A stretch of 64,000 nucleotides of DNA from an uncultured Prochlorococcus sp. (GTDB lineage: Bacteria > Cyanobacteriota > Cyanobacteriia > PCC-6307 > Cyanobiaceae): NCBI GenBank assembly GCA_902596585.1, contig CACJUL010000003.1:19179-83178 (forward strand), written 5' to 3'. The notes beneath the pieces were generated by a model. The model had not been told where the DNA came from. It ran no database searches and saw nothing but the letters and a program-made list of their open reading frames with translations. A program made the translations under genes and the position numbers. Positions within the stretch are counted from its first letter, which is position 1. Every line of letters starts with the position of its first letter. Positions 43,884 through 51,398 of this stretch are shown piece after piece.

Positions 43884-44834
43884 ATGCCTAAATCTAAGAT
43901 GAATGAATTTATTGAAAAAGGTAATTATAAGCAATACACGGAAAGAGATATTGATGGTGCGTATGAAGAATATTCAAAACTTGTAAAAAATTACCCAAAT
44001 CATGTTGAAGGATTCTTATTAAGAGGTCAGATAAAAGCGCATTATCGATATGAATATGTTGATGCAAAGAATGATTTTAAAAAAGCAGTAGAGATTGATC
44101 CTAATCATAGTGATGCTTGTTATGAATATGGATCACTTCTTTGTAGACTTGGTGACAAAAATGAAGGGATTAAATATCTCGAGCATTCTGTTGAAGTAAA
44201 ACCTAATGGATGTATATATGATGAAATTGGAGAGAATAAATTATTACTTAAAGAATATGAAGAGGCGTTAGAAGCATTTATTAATGCTGCAGAGATCGAA
44301 CTAAAGGATGAATATTGTTGGTATGAAAATGTTATTAAAAGTTTTGATAAAGCGGTTAAACTGTTTCTTCAAAAAAAAGAATATCAAGATGCAATAAAAT
44401 ACTTGAACAAAATTATAGAAATTAGGAATATTGCTGAAAGAGAAGATTATGAACCTAATGATTTTGATGAAGATGAATGTAAGGATTTTTATGATCCGTG
44501 TGTCGAGATAAAATTAATTGCTTTTTGTTTATATCTAGTTGGAGATTTTGAGGCATCTATTAATAAGTTGAATGAGGTTATAGAAAAGTTTTCGAATACA
44601 AAAAAAGAAAACTATCTATTTAAATCTAGTCTTATTTTAAGAGGTCAAGCATTTATTAAATGCAATAAAATTAAAGATGCTTATTCAGATTGGGATAAAG
44701 TAAGTTTCTCAAAGGTCTTCGGAAACCAAATTGCTTATTTGGAAACTTTTGAACAAGATGTTTTTGATAATTATGCTGTAAGAATAGAATTTAAAGAATG
44801 TAGAAAATATTTTTCTAAGAAAATTAATGAATGA
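43884..44834 (+). CDS. Tetratricopeptide repeat protein (TPR-1)
   Basis: 316 residues. TPR units cover most of residues 10-150: 'DIDGAYEEYSKLVKNYPNHVEGFLLRGQIKAH', 'YVDAKNDFKKAVEIDPNHSDACYEYGSLLCRLGDKNEGIKYLEHSVEVKPNG', 'EYEEALEAFINAAEIELKDEYCWY'. A second helical region follows with 'EYQDAIKYLNKIIEIRN' and 'FEASINKLNEVIEKFSN'. No catalytic motif, signal or membrane helix. It overlaps the next TPR gene by eight bases, in one operon with it. Probably a binding scaffold; its partners are unknown. Confidence 0.75.
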   Translation: MPKSKMNEFIEKGNYKQYTERDIDGAYEEYSKLVKNYPNHVEGFLLRGQIKAHYRYEYVDAKNDFKKAVEIDPNHSDACYEYGSLLCRLGDKNEGIKYLEHSVEVKPNGCIYDEIGENKLLLKEYEEALEAFINAAEIELKDEYCWYENVIKSFDKAVKLFLQKKEYQDAIKYLNKIIEIRNIAEREDYEPNDFDEDECKDFYDPCVEIKLIAFCLYLVGDFEASINKLNEVIEKFSNTKKENYLFKSSLILRGQAFIKCNKIKDAYSDWDKVSFSKVFGNQIAYLETFEQDVFDNYAVRIEFKECRKYFSKKINE

Positions 44835-45408
44835 ACCAAAAACTATTTCTACACTCATGACGCTTGTAATGGAAGAGTGTAAAAAAGGCAATATTAATAA
44901 TGCAATCATTTATTTAAATGAGGCAATAGAAATTGAACCTAATGATGCCAGATTTTATATAAGTCGAGGGACTTTTAGAGGAACAAAAAACTATGAAGAT
45001 GCGATTGAAGATTATACAAAGGCAATAGAAATTGAACCTAATAGTGTTTTTGCTTATCGATTGCGTGCAGATTCAAAGCGTAAATTAGGAGATTATCAAG
45101 GAGCAATTGATGACTACACAAAGGCAATAGAAATTGAACCTAAAAAAGCATATTTATATAATTATCGTTCAGAAAGTAAGCGTAAATTAGGCGATAATGA
45201 AGGTGCTGATGAGGATGATAAAAAAGCAGATAAACTAAAAGATAAGTCTTGGCAGAAAGACTTCTTGAACATGAAGTCACACTCACCTTCTGATGCAAAA
45301 CTCCTAATTGGAGGTGTAAAAGGATTAAAAGATGCATGGCGTCTTGGTGTTCTGCATGTTGAATACGAAAGACTGAAAAAAATACAGGAGGAACAGCAAC
45401 AGCAATGA
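44827..45408 (+). CDS. Tetratricopeptide repeat protein (TPR-2)
   Basis: 193 residues. Three regular TPRs, 'NINNAIIYLNEAIEIEPNDARFYISRG', 'NYEDAIEDYTKAIEIEPNSVFAYRLRADSKRKLG', 'DYQGAIDDYTKAIEIEPKKAYLYNYRSESKRKLG'. The DNA for AIEIEP is an identical 21-base repeat in all three (44922, 45021, 45123), so the units are recent duplicates. The C-terminus (SWQKDFLNMKSHSPSDAKLL ... AWRLGVLHVEYERLKKIQ) resembles the whole of the next protein. The stop overlaps the next start by ATGA. Confidence 0.75.
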   Translation: MNEPKTISTLMTLVMEECKKGNINNAIIYLNEAIEIEPNDARFYISRGTFRGTKNYEDAIEDYTKAIEIEPNSVFAYRLRADSKRKLGDYQGAIDDYTKAIEIEPKKAYLYNYRSESKRKLGDNEGADEDDKKADKLKDKSWQKDFLNMKSHSPSDAKLLIGGVKGLKDAWRLGVLHVEYERLKKIQEEQQQQ

Positions 45409-45635
45409 CAGAAAAAATAAACTGGCAGAAAGAATTATTAGAAAGTGGAAAATTTAATAATAAATTTTCAAAGAATTTATTAGAAAATGGAGCAAAGAAT
45501 TTCATGCAAGGAATATATCTTGGATATATGTATTCCAGATGGAGAAAAATTAGAGGATTGGATAAAGATGACCCCATAGAAAACAAAGGGCAAATGCAAT
45601 CATCTTTTAAAGATTTTGAGAAGAAAATCAAATAA
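45405..45635 (+). CDS. Small helical protein similar to TPR-2 C-terminus
   Basis: 76 residues, ATG overlapping the TPR-2 stop. MTEKINWQKELLESGKFNNK, then 'LLENGAKNFMQGIYLGYMYSRWRKIRG', aligns with the last 50 residues of TPR-2 (WQKDFL ... GVKGLKDAWRLGVLHVEYERLKKI). The two share WQK(D/E), a Gly in the middle and an aromatic, basic end. Likely a separate copy of an interaction module. No other family known. Confidence 0.6.
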   Translation: MTEKINWQKELLESGKFNNKFSKNLLENGAKNFMQGIYLGYMYSRWRKIRGLDKDDPIENKGQMQSSFKDFEKKIK

Positions 45636-45700
45636 AGATGATACCTACTTACCTCCAGAAGAATCTGAACAAACCCATTATTTACAAGCGATCTTGAGGA

Positions 45701-45766
45701 ATCCACCAACACATAATTCGTAAATCAAATATCCACCAACACATCCACCAACACATCCACCAACAC
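45701..45766 (+). repeat. ATCCACCAACAC repeat array, right
   Basis: One copy of ATCCACCAACAC at 45701 and three in tandem at 45731, 45743 and 45755. They match the left pair at 42689 exactly and point the same way. The array begins 66 bases after the last gene of the TPR operon. Iteron-like. Confidence 0.8.
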
Positions 45767-45787
45767 ATTCAGGCATACACTGGTAAA

Positions 45788-45805
45788 GATTGGACTATAT
45801 AGGAC
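45788..45805 (+). repeat. TATATAGGAC motif, right copy
   Basis: GATTGGACTATATAGGAC, close to the left copy GATACTGGAATATATAGGAC at 42645. It follows the repeat array by 22 bases, while the left copy precedes its array by 25 bases. Confidence 0.4.
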
Positions 45806-45876
45806 AAGCAACTTCTTTAAAAACCGATTTTGACTACATTATTGCCCACATAGCACTTTACAGGAAGATTATTAAA

Positions 45877-45893
45877 CGGAGAGGGTGTAATTC
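45877..45893 (+). repeat. att-like partial copy of tRNA-Ser 3' end (middle)
   Basis: CGGAGAGGGTGTAATTC shares 15 of 17 bases with the tRNA-Ser 3' end (CGGAGAGGGTGGGATTC) and 15 of 17 with the left copy at 42608 in the same frame. Three partial copies in one orientation suggest either successive insertions or a tandem pair of elements. Confidence 0.65.
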
Positions 45894-45948
45894 CATTTGA
45901 CACTTTGTGGCATTAATTGGCACAAAAACCAAATCGTTTTGTGATTTT

Positions 45949-46036
45949 TACATGTGTTTTTACATGTGTTTTTACATGTGTTTCTCAGTCGTTTTACATG
46001 TGTTTCTCAGTCGTTTTACATGTGTTTTTACATGTG
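45949..46036 (+). repeat. Six TACATGTG sites with helical spacing
   Basis: TACATGTG occurs at 45949, 45961, 45973, 45995, 46017 and 46029, so the start-to-start distances are 12, 12, 22, 22 and 12. The short units are separated by TTTT and the long ones by the 14-base TTTCTCAGTCGTTT. The core ACATGT is palindromic. Distances near one and two helical turns place the sites on about the same face of the DNA. It lies about 60 bases before the next gene's ATG. Confidence 0.85.
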
Positions 46037-46096
46037 TCTAACTTACTTTCCTCTATTGTTTTTTAATGCTATCTATTGGGAAATGTTTTAATCCTC

Positions 46097-46279
46097 ATGG
46101 ACAAAGAAACCCTTATCAAACTTGCTCAACCTGCCGCAACTTTTGCACTTGCAATCTCAATATTATCCATTCCACTTATTGCTCGTGCACAAATTAATTC
46201 ATCACTAATAGAAAGCACTTGGAGAGTTGACCGTAGACCTGCATTAAGGGTGTTTCACATGAATTCCTGCCAAAAATAA
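46097..46279 (+). CDS. Small membrane protein (truncated?), 60 aa
   Basis: ATG 46097 gives MDKETLIKLAQPAATFALAI with a hydrophobic helix to LSIPLIARAQIN; the upstream ATG 46076 is less likely. Small proteins with this N-terminus (MxKETLIxLAQP) are familiar from picocyanobacteria and usually continue into a Thr/Ser-rich tail. Here the end (VFHMNSCQK) looks unrelated, as if the gene was cut and fused to flanking sequence. It is the only gene between the array and the tRNA. Bases 46280-46465 hold a third TGGCA-type block. Confidence 0.4.
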   Translation: MDKETLIKLAQPAATFALAISILSIPLIARAQINSSLIESTWRVDRRPALRVFHMNSCQK

Positions 46280-46465
46280 ATACCTTTTTGCTAGATATTA
46301 AAAGGAAAATATTACTTAATTTTTCCTTGGCGTTAAAATCCATGCAATGTCAATTCATGGCAATTAGTGCACCAACTTTTGCCTAAATTTTAGAGATTTT
46401 GTTGATATCAAAGAGAAAGTGTCCCCTTATGGCACTTAATGGCACCACATGTCACCTCAAAAAAA

Positions 46466-46550
46466 CGGAGAGGGTGGGATTCGAACCCACGAACAGTTAC
46501 CTGTTAAACGATTTCGAATCGTTCGCTTTCGACCACTCAGCCACCTCTCC
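46466..46550 (-). tRNA. tRNA-Ser (CGA)
   Basis: The minus strand reads GGAGAGGTGGCTGAGTGGTC from 46550, with acceptor stem GGAGAGG/CCTCTCC, D arm, anticodon stem AACGA/TCGTT with loop TTCGAAA (anticodon CGA, reading UCG codons), the long variable arm of class II tRNAs, and the T arm GGGTTCGAATCCC. The discriminator is G, and no CCA is encoded. Its 3' end (46466-46476 on the plus strand) is the target side of the element lying to its left. Confidence 0.93.
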
Positions 46551-46612
46551 TTATATTTATAAGTATTCACATATTAAAATAAAAATTATGTTCTATCCCA
46601 TTATCGTAATTT

Positions 46613-47635
46613 TTAATCCCACCCTGCATCTTTCATCAATTTTATGGCGAGAGAATTATTTCGTCCAAGGTCCTCTATAGTAACCTGATCAGGAATAAAT
46701 TCTCCAAAGTTTTTGACAATTGGATTTTGATTAACTTCTTTTAATGGATGTTCAAAGGTAGGAGCAGCAAGACCTTTACTTCCCTTTGGAGATGCAAGAT
46801 ATTCAATGAGCTTAATAGCCTCATTTTTGTTTGTTGCAAATTTAGCCACTCCACCTGCACTAATATTTACATGGGCAGGATTTGGAGTGATAACCAATGT
46901 TCGTTTTGCATATAATGAATCTCTTCTCCCATTAACACCTGCTAGCATTCTTGCAACATAGTAATGATTCACAATACCTACTCCACATTTTTTCTTAGAA
47001 ACAGCTCTTATTATTGATATGTCCCCAGGAAAGAAAGGTTGCGAAACGTTTGAAATCATTCCGTTTAACCACGCCTTAGTTTTTGACTCACCTTTGTTAA
47101 CTATTTGATTAGCAACTAAAGATTGATTATAAGGACTTTTTCTATTTCTTAAACAGACTTTTCCCTTTAAAGATAGATCAGCTAAATCTGTATAGTCACT
47201 AATCTTACTAACATCTACAACTTTTGGATTGGCGACAATAACTCTTACTCTTCTAGTTAATGCATACCATTCTTTATTTTTATCCTTTAGCCCTATTGGA
47301 ACATCACTTTCTAAAGATTTTGAATCTAAACTTTGAAGCAATCCAGCTTTAGCTGCATTAGTAATTCTTGCGGCATCGACTAGCAATATTAAATCTGCTT
47401 GAGAATTTTTTCCCTCTCTTTTCAATCTTTCAAGTAAAGATATGCCCGCAGCCTCGATAAGCCTAACTTTTATTCCTGTTTCTTCTGAAAACTTTTTGTA
47501 TACTTGCCTGTCAGTATTGTAATGTCTACCTGAATAAACTCTGACTTCTTTTTCTGTTGAATTAACGGGAATATAAAAATTCAATAAAAATGTAAATGTT
47601 AGTGCTGAATAAAATAGTTTTTTTAGATTTTGCAC
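46613..47635 (-). CDS. idiA: Iron ABC transporter substrate-binding protein (FutA/IdiA)
   Basis: 340 residues with a signal peptide (KKLFYSALTFTFLLNFYIPVNS) and a periplasmic binding domain: VRVYSGRHYNTDRQVYKKFSEETGIKVRL, 'DLILLVDAARITNAAKAGL', 'YNQSLVANQIV', 'KKKCGVGIVNHYYVARML' and 'AGVAKFATNKNEAIKLIEYLASP'. Tyrosines in 'GRHYNTD' and 'NHYYVA' are the usual Fe(III) ligands. It is divergent from piuC across a 102-base promoter. Confidence 0.93.
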   Translation of the reverse strand: MQNLKKLFYSALTFTFLLNFYIPVNSTEKEVRVYSGRHYNTDRQVYKKFSEETGIKVRLIEAAGISLLERLKREGKNSQADLILLVDAARITNAAKAGLLQSLDSKSLESDVPIGLKDKNKEWYALTRRVRVIVANPKVVDVSKISDYTDLADLSLKGKVCLRNRKSPYNQSLVANQIVNKGESKTKAWLNGMISNVSQPFFPGDISIIRAVSKKKCGVGIVNHYYVARMLAGVNGRRDSLYAKRTLVITPNPAHVNISAGGVAKFATNKNEAIKLIEYLASPKGSKGLAAPTFEHPLKEVNQNPIVKNFGEFIPDQVTIEDLGRNNSLAIKLMKDAGWD

Positions 47636-47737
47636 TTTTTCAAAATAGTATCTATGGTTACTTTATATCTAACTTCATAACAAGACCTCTCAAAGAGAAT
47701 TTCTATACATCAATTTGTATCATTTTTTATATCAAAA

Positions 47738-48403
47738 ATGAATTATTTAACTCATCAACTATTGAATTCTGAAGAATTAGAAATTCTTAGAAAAAATCTA
47801 AATCAAGAAGAACTATTATGGGAAGATGGCAAACAAACTGCTGGGAAGCATGCCGCTAAGGTGAAAAATAATTTACAACTTAGAAGAGATTCCGACTTAT
47901 CGAAAAAGTTTTCTGAATTAATCATAAAAAAAATTCTTAGTAATGATTTAATTAAGAGTTTCGCTTTGCCCAAAAAGGTTCATGGAACAATCTTCACTAA
48001 ATCTACAAGTGGAATGAAATATGGACGTCATATTGATAATGCTTATATGTCATCTGGAAGAGCAGATTTATCTTTTACTATTTTTTTAAATTGCAAAGAT
48101 GAATATGAAGGAGGGGCATTATCAATTGAGAGTTTCAACTCAGAAAGAAATTTCAAGCTGGATGCAGGGGAGATAATAATTTATCCAAGTACATTTTTGC
48201 ATTCAGTAGAAGAGGTAATTACTGGTGAGAGATTAGTATTTATTGGTTGGATTGAAAGTTATGTTAAAAGTATTGAAGAAAGAGAATATTTATTTGATCT
48301 AGATGCCGCGGCAAGATCTTTACTTACTAAATATGGTAGATCTGATGAAGTTGACCTTATTTTTAAATCATATTCTAATTTCTTAAGAAGATTTGGAAGT
48401 TAA
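47738..48403 (+). CDS. piuC: PKHD-type Fe(II)/2OG dioxygenase, PiuC
   Basis: 221 residues. The facial triad is visible: 'YGRHIDNAYM' (HxD), 'IIIYPSTFLHSVEEVITGERLVFIGWIES' (His, then Arg for 2-oxoglutarate). C-terminal helical domain EREYLFDLDAAARSLLTKYG as in PiuC. PiuC genes usually sit beside iron-uptake genes and are induced by low iron; here it shares a divergent promoter with idiA. It is probably an iron-acquisition hydroxylase. Confidence 0.92.
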   Translation: MNYLTHQLLNSEELEILRKNLNQEELLWEDGKQTAGKHAAKVKNNLQLRRDSDLSKKFSELIIKKILSNDLIKSFALPKKVHGTIFTKSTSGMKYGRHIDNAYMSSGRADLSFTIFLNCKDEYEGGALSIESFNSERNFKLDAGEIIIYPSTFLHSVEEVITGERLVFIGWIESYVKSIEEREYLFDLDAAARSLLTKYGRSDEVDLIFKSYSNFLRRFGS

Positions 48404-48482
48404 TTATGGATCATTTTATACATGAAATAGAAAAACATTTTTTAAAGGCCTACAATTAGGCCAATAACTAAAAAAAATAGTA

Positions 48483-48722
48483 ATGCCAAAAAGAAGCTCA
48501 ATTGCAATATTTTTAGCTGCAACCAGTGCTCTAGCCATCTCATCTGCTGAAAATCAAAACCTAAAAGCTTCAGAGAATGATTTAGGAGGTTTAAAGGAAT
48601 GGAACACTGATATGCCAATAGATGCTGATTTTAAATTAGATAAGAGAGCGCAAGAATTGGCAGATGAAGCTGCAGAATCAAGTGTTTGTATACCTATCGG
48701 TGAAGGGGAGAATTGCTGGTAA
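48483..48722 (+). CDS. Secreted hypothetical protein, 79 aa
   Basis: Starts MPKRSSIAIFLAATSALAIS, a signal peptide ending near 'SSA', followed by an acidic domain: DLGGLKEWNTDMPIDADFKLDKRAQELADEAAESS and two cysteines at VCIPIGEGENCW, which could form a disulfide. A terminator follows directly. Convergent with the porin gene. No family known. Confidence 0.6.
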   Translation: MPKRSSIAIFLAATSALAISSAENQNLKASENDLGGLKEWNTDMPIDADFKLDKRAQELADEAAESSVCIPIGEGENCW

Positions 48723-48745
48723 ATTTAATTAAAAAGTAAAAAAAA

Positions 48746-48770
48746 ACACCCTTTTAGGGTGTTTTTTAAT
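48746..48770. terminator. Bidirectional intrinsic terminator
   Basis: AACACCC (48746-48752) and GGGTGTT (48758-48764) form a 7-bp stem with a 5-base loop, with T-runs on both strands. It separates the secreted-protein gene and the porin. Confidence 0.85.
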
Positions 48771-48800
48771 AGATTATTAGTTTTCAAGTAGAACTAATAA

Positions 48801-50144
48801 TTAGAATTTGAACTTTGATGTAAGAAGAAGACCAAAGATGTCGTCATCATTATCTGCTAAGACGTCATTGCCACCAAATATTGCAGGAGTGATTTCCATT
48901 GAATCATTTGGTCTAAATGAATAATAAAGTTCCCAAAGTTGTGGATCAACTTCACCAGTTGCTCCTCCACCTTGAACTTCAGTAGCAGCAAGAGGTTGTG
49001 TGAATGCAAAACCAATTCTGTCATCACCTAGGAAAACATCCTTCCAAGTAAGTCCAACAAAGTAACTATTTGCTTCTGTGGTATTACCAGCAGTAAATAC
49101 TCCTCCGTAAGATTTGGTGTCATAGCCTAAAGAAACTTCAGGTATTATAGTGCCCGTTTCATCTGGCATCCAATAACCCCTTAGAGCAGTACCAATAGAG
49201 TCTCTGGCAGATTGCGCACCCTTCGTGGTTGCGTTATAGCTATGCGAAGTCCAGTTTCGTGCATTTGATAAAGTTCCTGAGACATGCCAATTGTCAGTGG
49301 TATAAGCGACTTGTGTATCCCACTTCACTTGATTACCAGGAGCAAAAGTACCATTAGCTAAATCAGCACCTTTATCAACCACATTGGAAGCAAAACCTAA
49401 TCCGTTATCAAGTTCGAACTTAAATCCAGCACCTACGTCTGTGCTAGCTCCAAAGTTACTATTTCCACCAAGTTTGAACGCTTTAAGTGCTCCTGGTTTA
49501 TAAATTGAAGGAGTGATATACATGTAGTAATTTTCAATCCTTGGGCCTACAAAAGCTGTAATTCTGTCATCAAAAGGAGAGAATGTATACCAGATTTTAT
49601 CTACCTCGAAAGCGTCACTATTATCCTTAGTTTCTATATGGTATGTAGGTTTAGCTTTCCAAATATCGCCTTGCTCACCAGTCTTAAGTCTGACATAAAG
49701 GTTGTCATCACCAGTAAAACTTGTATTCAAGTTCATAGTGTATGTATAACCTGTTGAAGTCGAATCTTTTTGATCTATTTCACCGCCTCCATCGACAGCA
49801 CCGATCCACATTACAGCTTTTCCATCAAGAGAAGTAGTATCTGAAAAGCTACCAGCTTCAAATTTGTTTTGTTCAACTTCAAAACCATTTGAAGGCCCTT
49901 TGAGTACTGCAGTATTTTCGTTAATAAATGTTTTGCTATCAAGCCTCGAAGATTTTTTAAGGCTTGCAGTATCTTTACTAATTTGATTAGTAAATGTTTT
50001 GCTGTCGAATTTCAAAGAACTTTTTTTGCCACGCGAGTAGCTACTCATTTCTTCTAAGTCGACAATATTGGAAGCCTGAGCAGAAATTGGAGCTAAAAAG
50101 CCCAAAGATGCACCAACCACCAACATTTGTTGGAAGAGTTTCAT
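48801..50144 (-). CDS. Outer membrane porin (OprB/Som-like)
   Basis: 447 residues. Signal peptide MKLFQQMLVVGASLGFLAP...AQAS, then a Ser/Lys-rich N-terminal region in which two short segments (KFDSKTFTNQISKDTASLKK and RLDSKTFINENTAVLKG) are related repeats, then a long series of beta strands ending in VLADNDDDIFGLLLTSKFKF (terminal Phe typical of porins). The layout fits picocyanobacterial Som-type or OprB-like porins. It sits in an iron-related neighbourhood, but the cargo is unknown. Confidence 0.85.
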   Translation of the reverse strand: MKLFQQMLVVGASLGFLAPISAQASNIVDLEEMSSYSRGKKSSLKFDSKTFTNQISKDTASLKKSSRLDSKTFINENTAVLKGPSNGFEVEQNKFEAGSFSDTTSLDGKAVMWIGAVDGGGEIDQKDSTSTGYTYTMNLNTSFTGDDNLYVRLKTGEQGDIWKAKPTYHIETKDNSDAFEVDKIWYTFSPFDDRITAFVGPRIENYYMYITPSIYKPGALKAFKLGGNSNFGASTDVGAGFKFELDNGLGFASNVVDKGADLANGTFAPGNQVKWDTQVAYTTDNWHVSGTLSNARNWTSHSYNATTKGAQSARDSIGTALRGYWMPDETGTIIPEVSLGYDTKSYGGVFTAGNTTEANSYFVGLTWKDVFLGDDRIGFAFTQPLAATEVQGGGATGEVDPQLWELYYSFRPNDSMEITPAIFGGNDVLADNDDDIFGLLLTSKFKF

Positions 50145-50164
50145 TTTACCTCACACTAAAGTAA

Positions 50165-50181
50165 ACCCGAATAAAACGGGT
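50165..50181 (-). promoter_or_regulatory. 5' leader hairpin of porin mRNA
   Basis: ACCCG AATAAAA CGGGT forms a 5-bp hairpin just upstream of the ribosome binding site (GAGG at 50149-50152) of the porin. A CAGTATAGG just upstream looks like a -10 box. A hairpin at this point could control translation or mRNA stability of an abundant outer membrane protein. Confidence 0.4.
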
Positions 50182-50284
50182 ACCTATACTGTATCGGGAG
50201 TAACCAAAAAAATTAGGAATATAAGCTTCAGGTTAGTGTAACTTTTGATACATTTACTTTCCATCTTTAAAAATTTTTCTAATA

Positions 50285-51154
50285 TTATTTTCCTAAAAGT
50301 GGATAGTTCAATAATTCTCTTTCCGCAACATATGATGATGCGACTTCTCTGGCTAATTTTCGAATCTTTTCAATATATTGAGCACGATCTGTAACTGAAA
50401 TAACACCCCTTGCATCAAGCAGATTGAAAGTATGACTACATTTAAGAACAAAGTCAAGCGCGGGATAGGTTAATTTATTTTGGATTAAAGAATTTGCTTC
50501 ATCTTGATAAATTTCAAATAGTTTCCTGAGATTATCAGGACTAGAGTCTGAAAAGTTATAAGAACATTGACTTTTCTCAAATTGAAGCCAAATATCACTG
50601 TATTTTAGACTTTTGTTCCAATTTAAGTCCCAAATACTTTCTTTATCCTGCAAGAACATTGCAATCCTCTCCAATCCATAGGTGATTTCAATAGGAATTG
50701 GATTACAATCTAAACCGCCGCATTGTTGGAAATAAGTAAATTGAGTGACTTCCATTCCATCCAACCAAACTTCCCAACCAACTCCCCAGGCACCAAGAGT
50801 CGGTGACTCCCAATTATCTTCAACGAATCTTATATCATGATCTCTAGGATTAACTCCGAGAGACTCCAAAGATGTTAAATATTTTTCCTGTATTCCATCT
50901 GGTGAAGGCTTAATTATTACTTGATATTGAAAGTAATGTTGAGCCCTATTGGGGTTGTCACCAAATCTTCCATCTGTCGGTCTTCTACATGGCTCTGAAT
51001 AAGCAACACTCCAGGGTTCTGGTCCAATAGCTCTTAAAAAAGTATGGGGATTCATAGTCCCAGCACCCTTTTCAGTATCGTATGGTTGCATTATCAAACA
51101 TCCCTCTTCAGCCCAAAATTTATTTAAGTTTTGAATTATATCCTGAAAAAACAT
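50285..51154 (-). CDS. glyQ: Glycyl-tRNA synthetase alpha subunit
   Basis: 289 residues, full-length alpha subunit: [20 protein letters not shown], then '[50 protein letters not shown]', '[51 protein letters not shown]'. It activates glycine and forms a heterotetramer with GlyS, not in this window. ATG 51154. Bases 51155-51398 contain nothing I can support. Confidence 0.97.
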   Translation of the reverse strand: MFFQDIIQNLNKFWAEEGCLIMQPYDTEKGAGTMNPHTFLRAIGPEPWSVAYSEPCRRPTDGRFGDNPNRAQHYFQYQVIIKPSPDGIQEKYLTSLESLGVNPRDHDIRFVEDNWESPTLGAWGVGWEVWLDGMEVTQFTYFQQCGGLDCNPIPIEITYGLERIAMFLQDKESIWDLNWNKSLKYSDIWLQFEKSQCSYNFSDSSPDNLRKLFEIYQDEANSLIQNKLTYPALDFVLKCSHTFNLLDARGVISVTDRAQYIEKIRKLAREVASSYVAERELLNYPLLGK

Positions 51155-51398
51155 CTAATTAAAAAGTCTAAAAATTTAGATCATTAACATTAAATATAAT
51201 AACAAAACCTCTTAAAAAGAAGCGCAAAGCTGTCTTAAAAAATATTGTTTTTACCCTTAATTAAATTTTTAAATCATCATAAAGAAAAATTTACTTATGT
51301 CTATTAAAAAATTTGATAATCACGGATAATTTCGAGAATAAATTTCGAACTATTAAATTCTCGGCATTAAATATTATTTTTTTAATATTTATAAATAT

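Larger units (their letters stand above)
45636..46096. other. Non-coding right part of the element
   Basis: About 460 bases without a supportable gene. It holds the ATCCACCAACAC array (45701-45766), the right TATATAGGAC motif (45788), an att-like copy (45877), a TGGCATTAATTGGCAC block (45908) and the TACATGTG array (45949-46036), then 60 bases to the next small gene. Confidence 0.5.

Noticed and set aside
45140..45712. 190-codon minus-strand frame over the TPR-2 end
   Set aside because: It is antisense to two overlapping plus-strand genes with good coding character and has no recognisable domain.
45701..45766. CRISPR array
   Set aside because: The 12-base units are mostly head-to-tail with no unique spacers, and no cas gene is present.
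46399..46680. 93-codon plus-strand frame with RVGFEPTNS
   Set aside because: It runs antisense through the tRNA-Ser gene; this phrase is a classic artefact of tRNA-Ser translated in reverse.
47636..47737. Fur box between idiA and piuC
   Set aside because: The string AATTTGTATCATT is only loosely similar to known cyanobacterial Fur sites; not enough to call.
48406..48459. 17-codon frame after piuC
   Set aside because: Very short; a hairpin (GGCCTACAATTAGGCC) overlaps it and there is no start signal.
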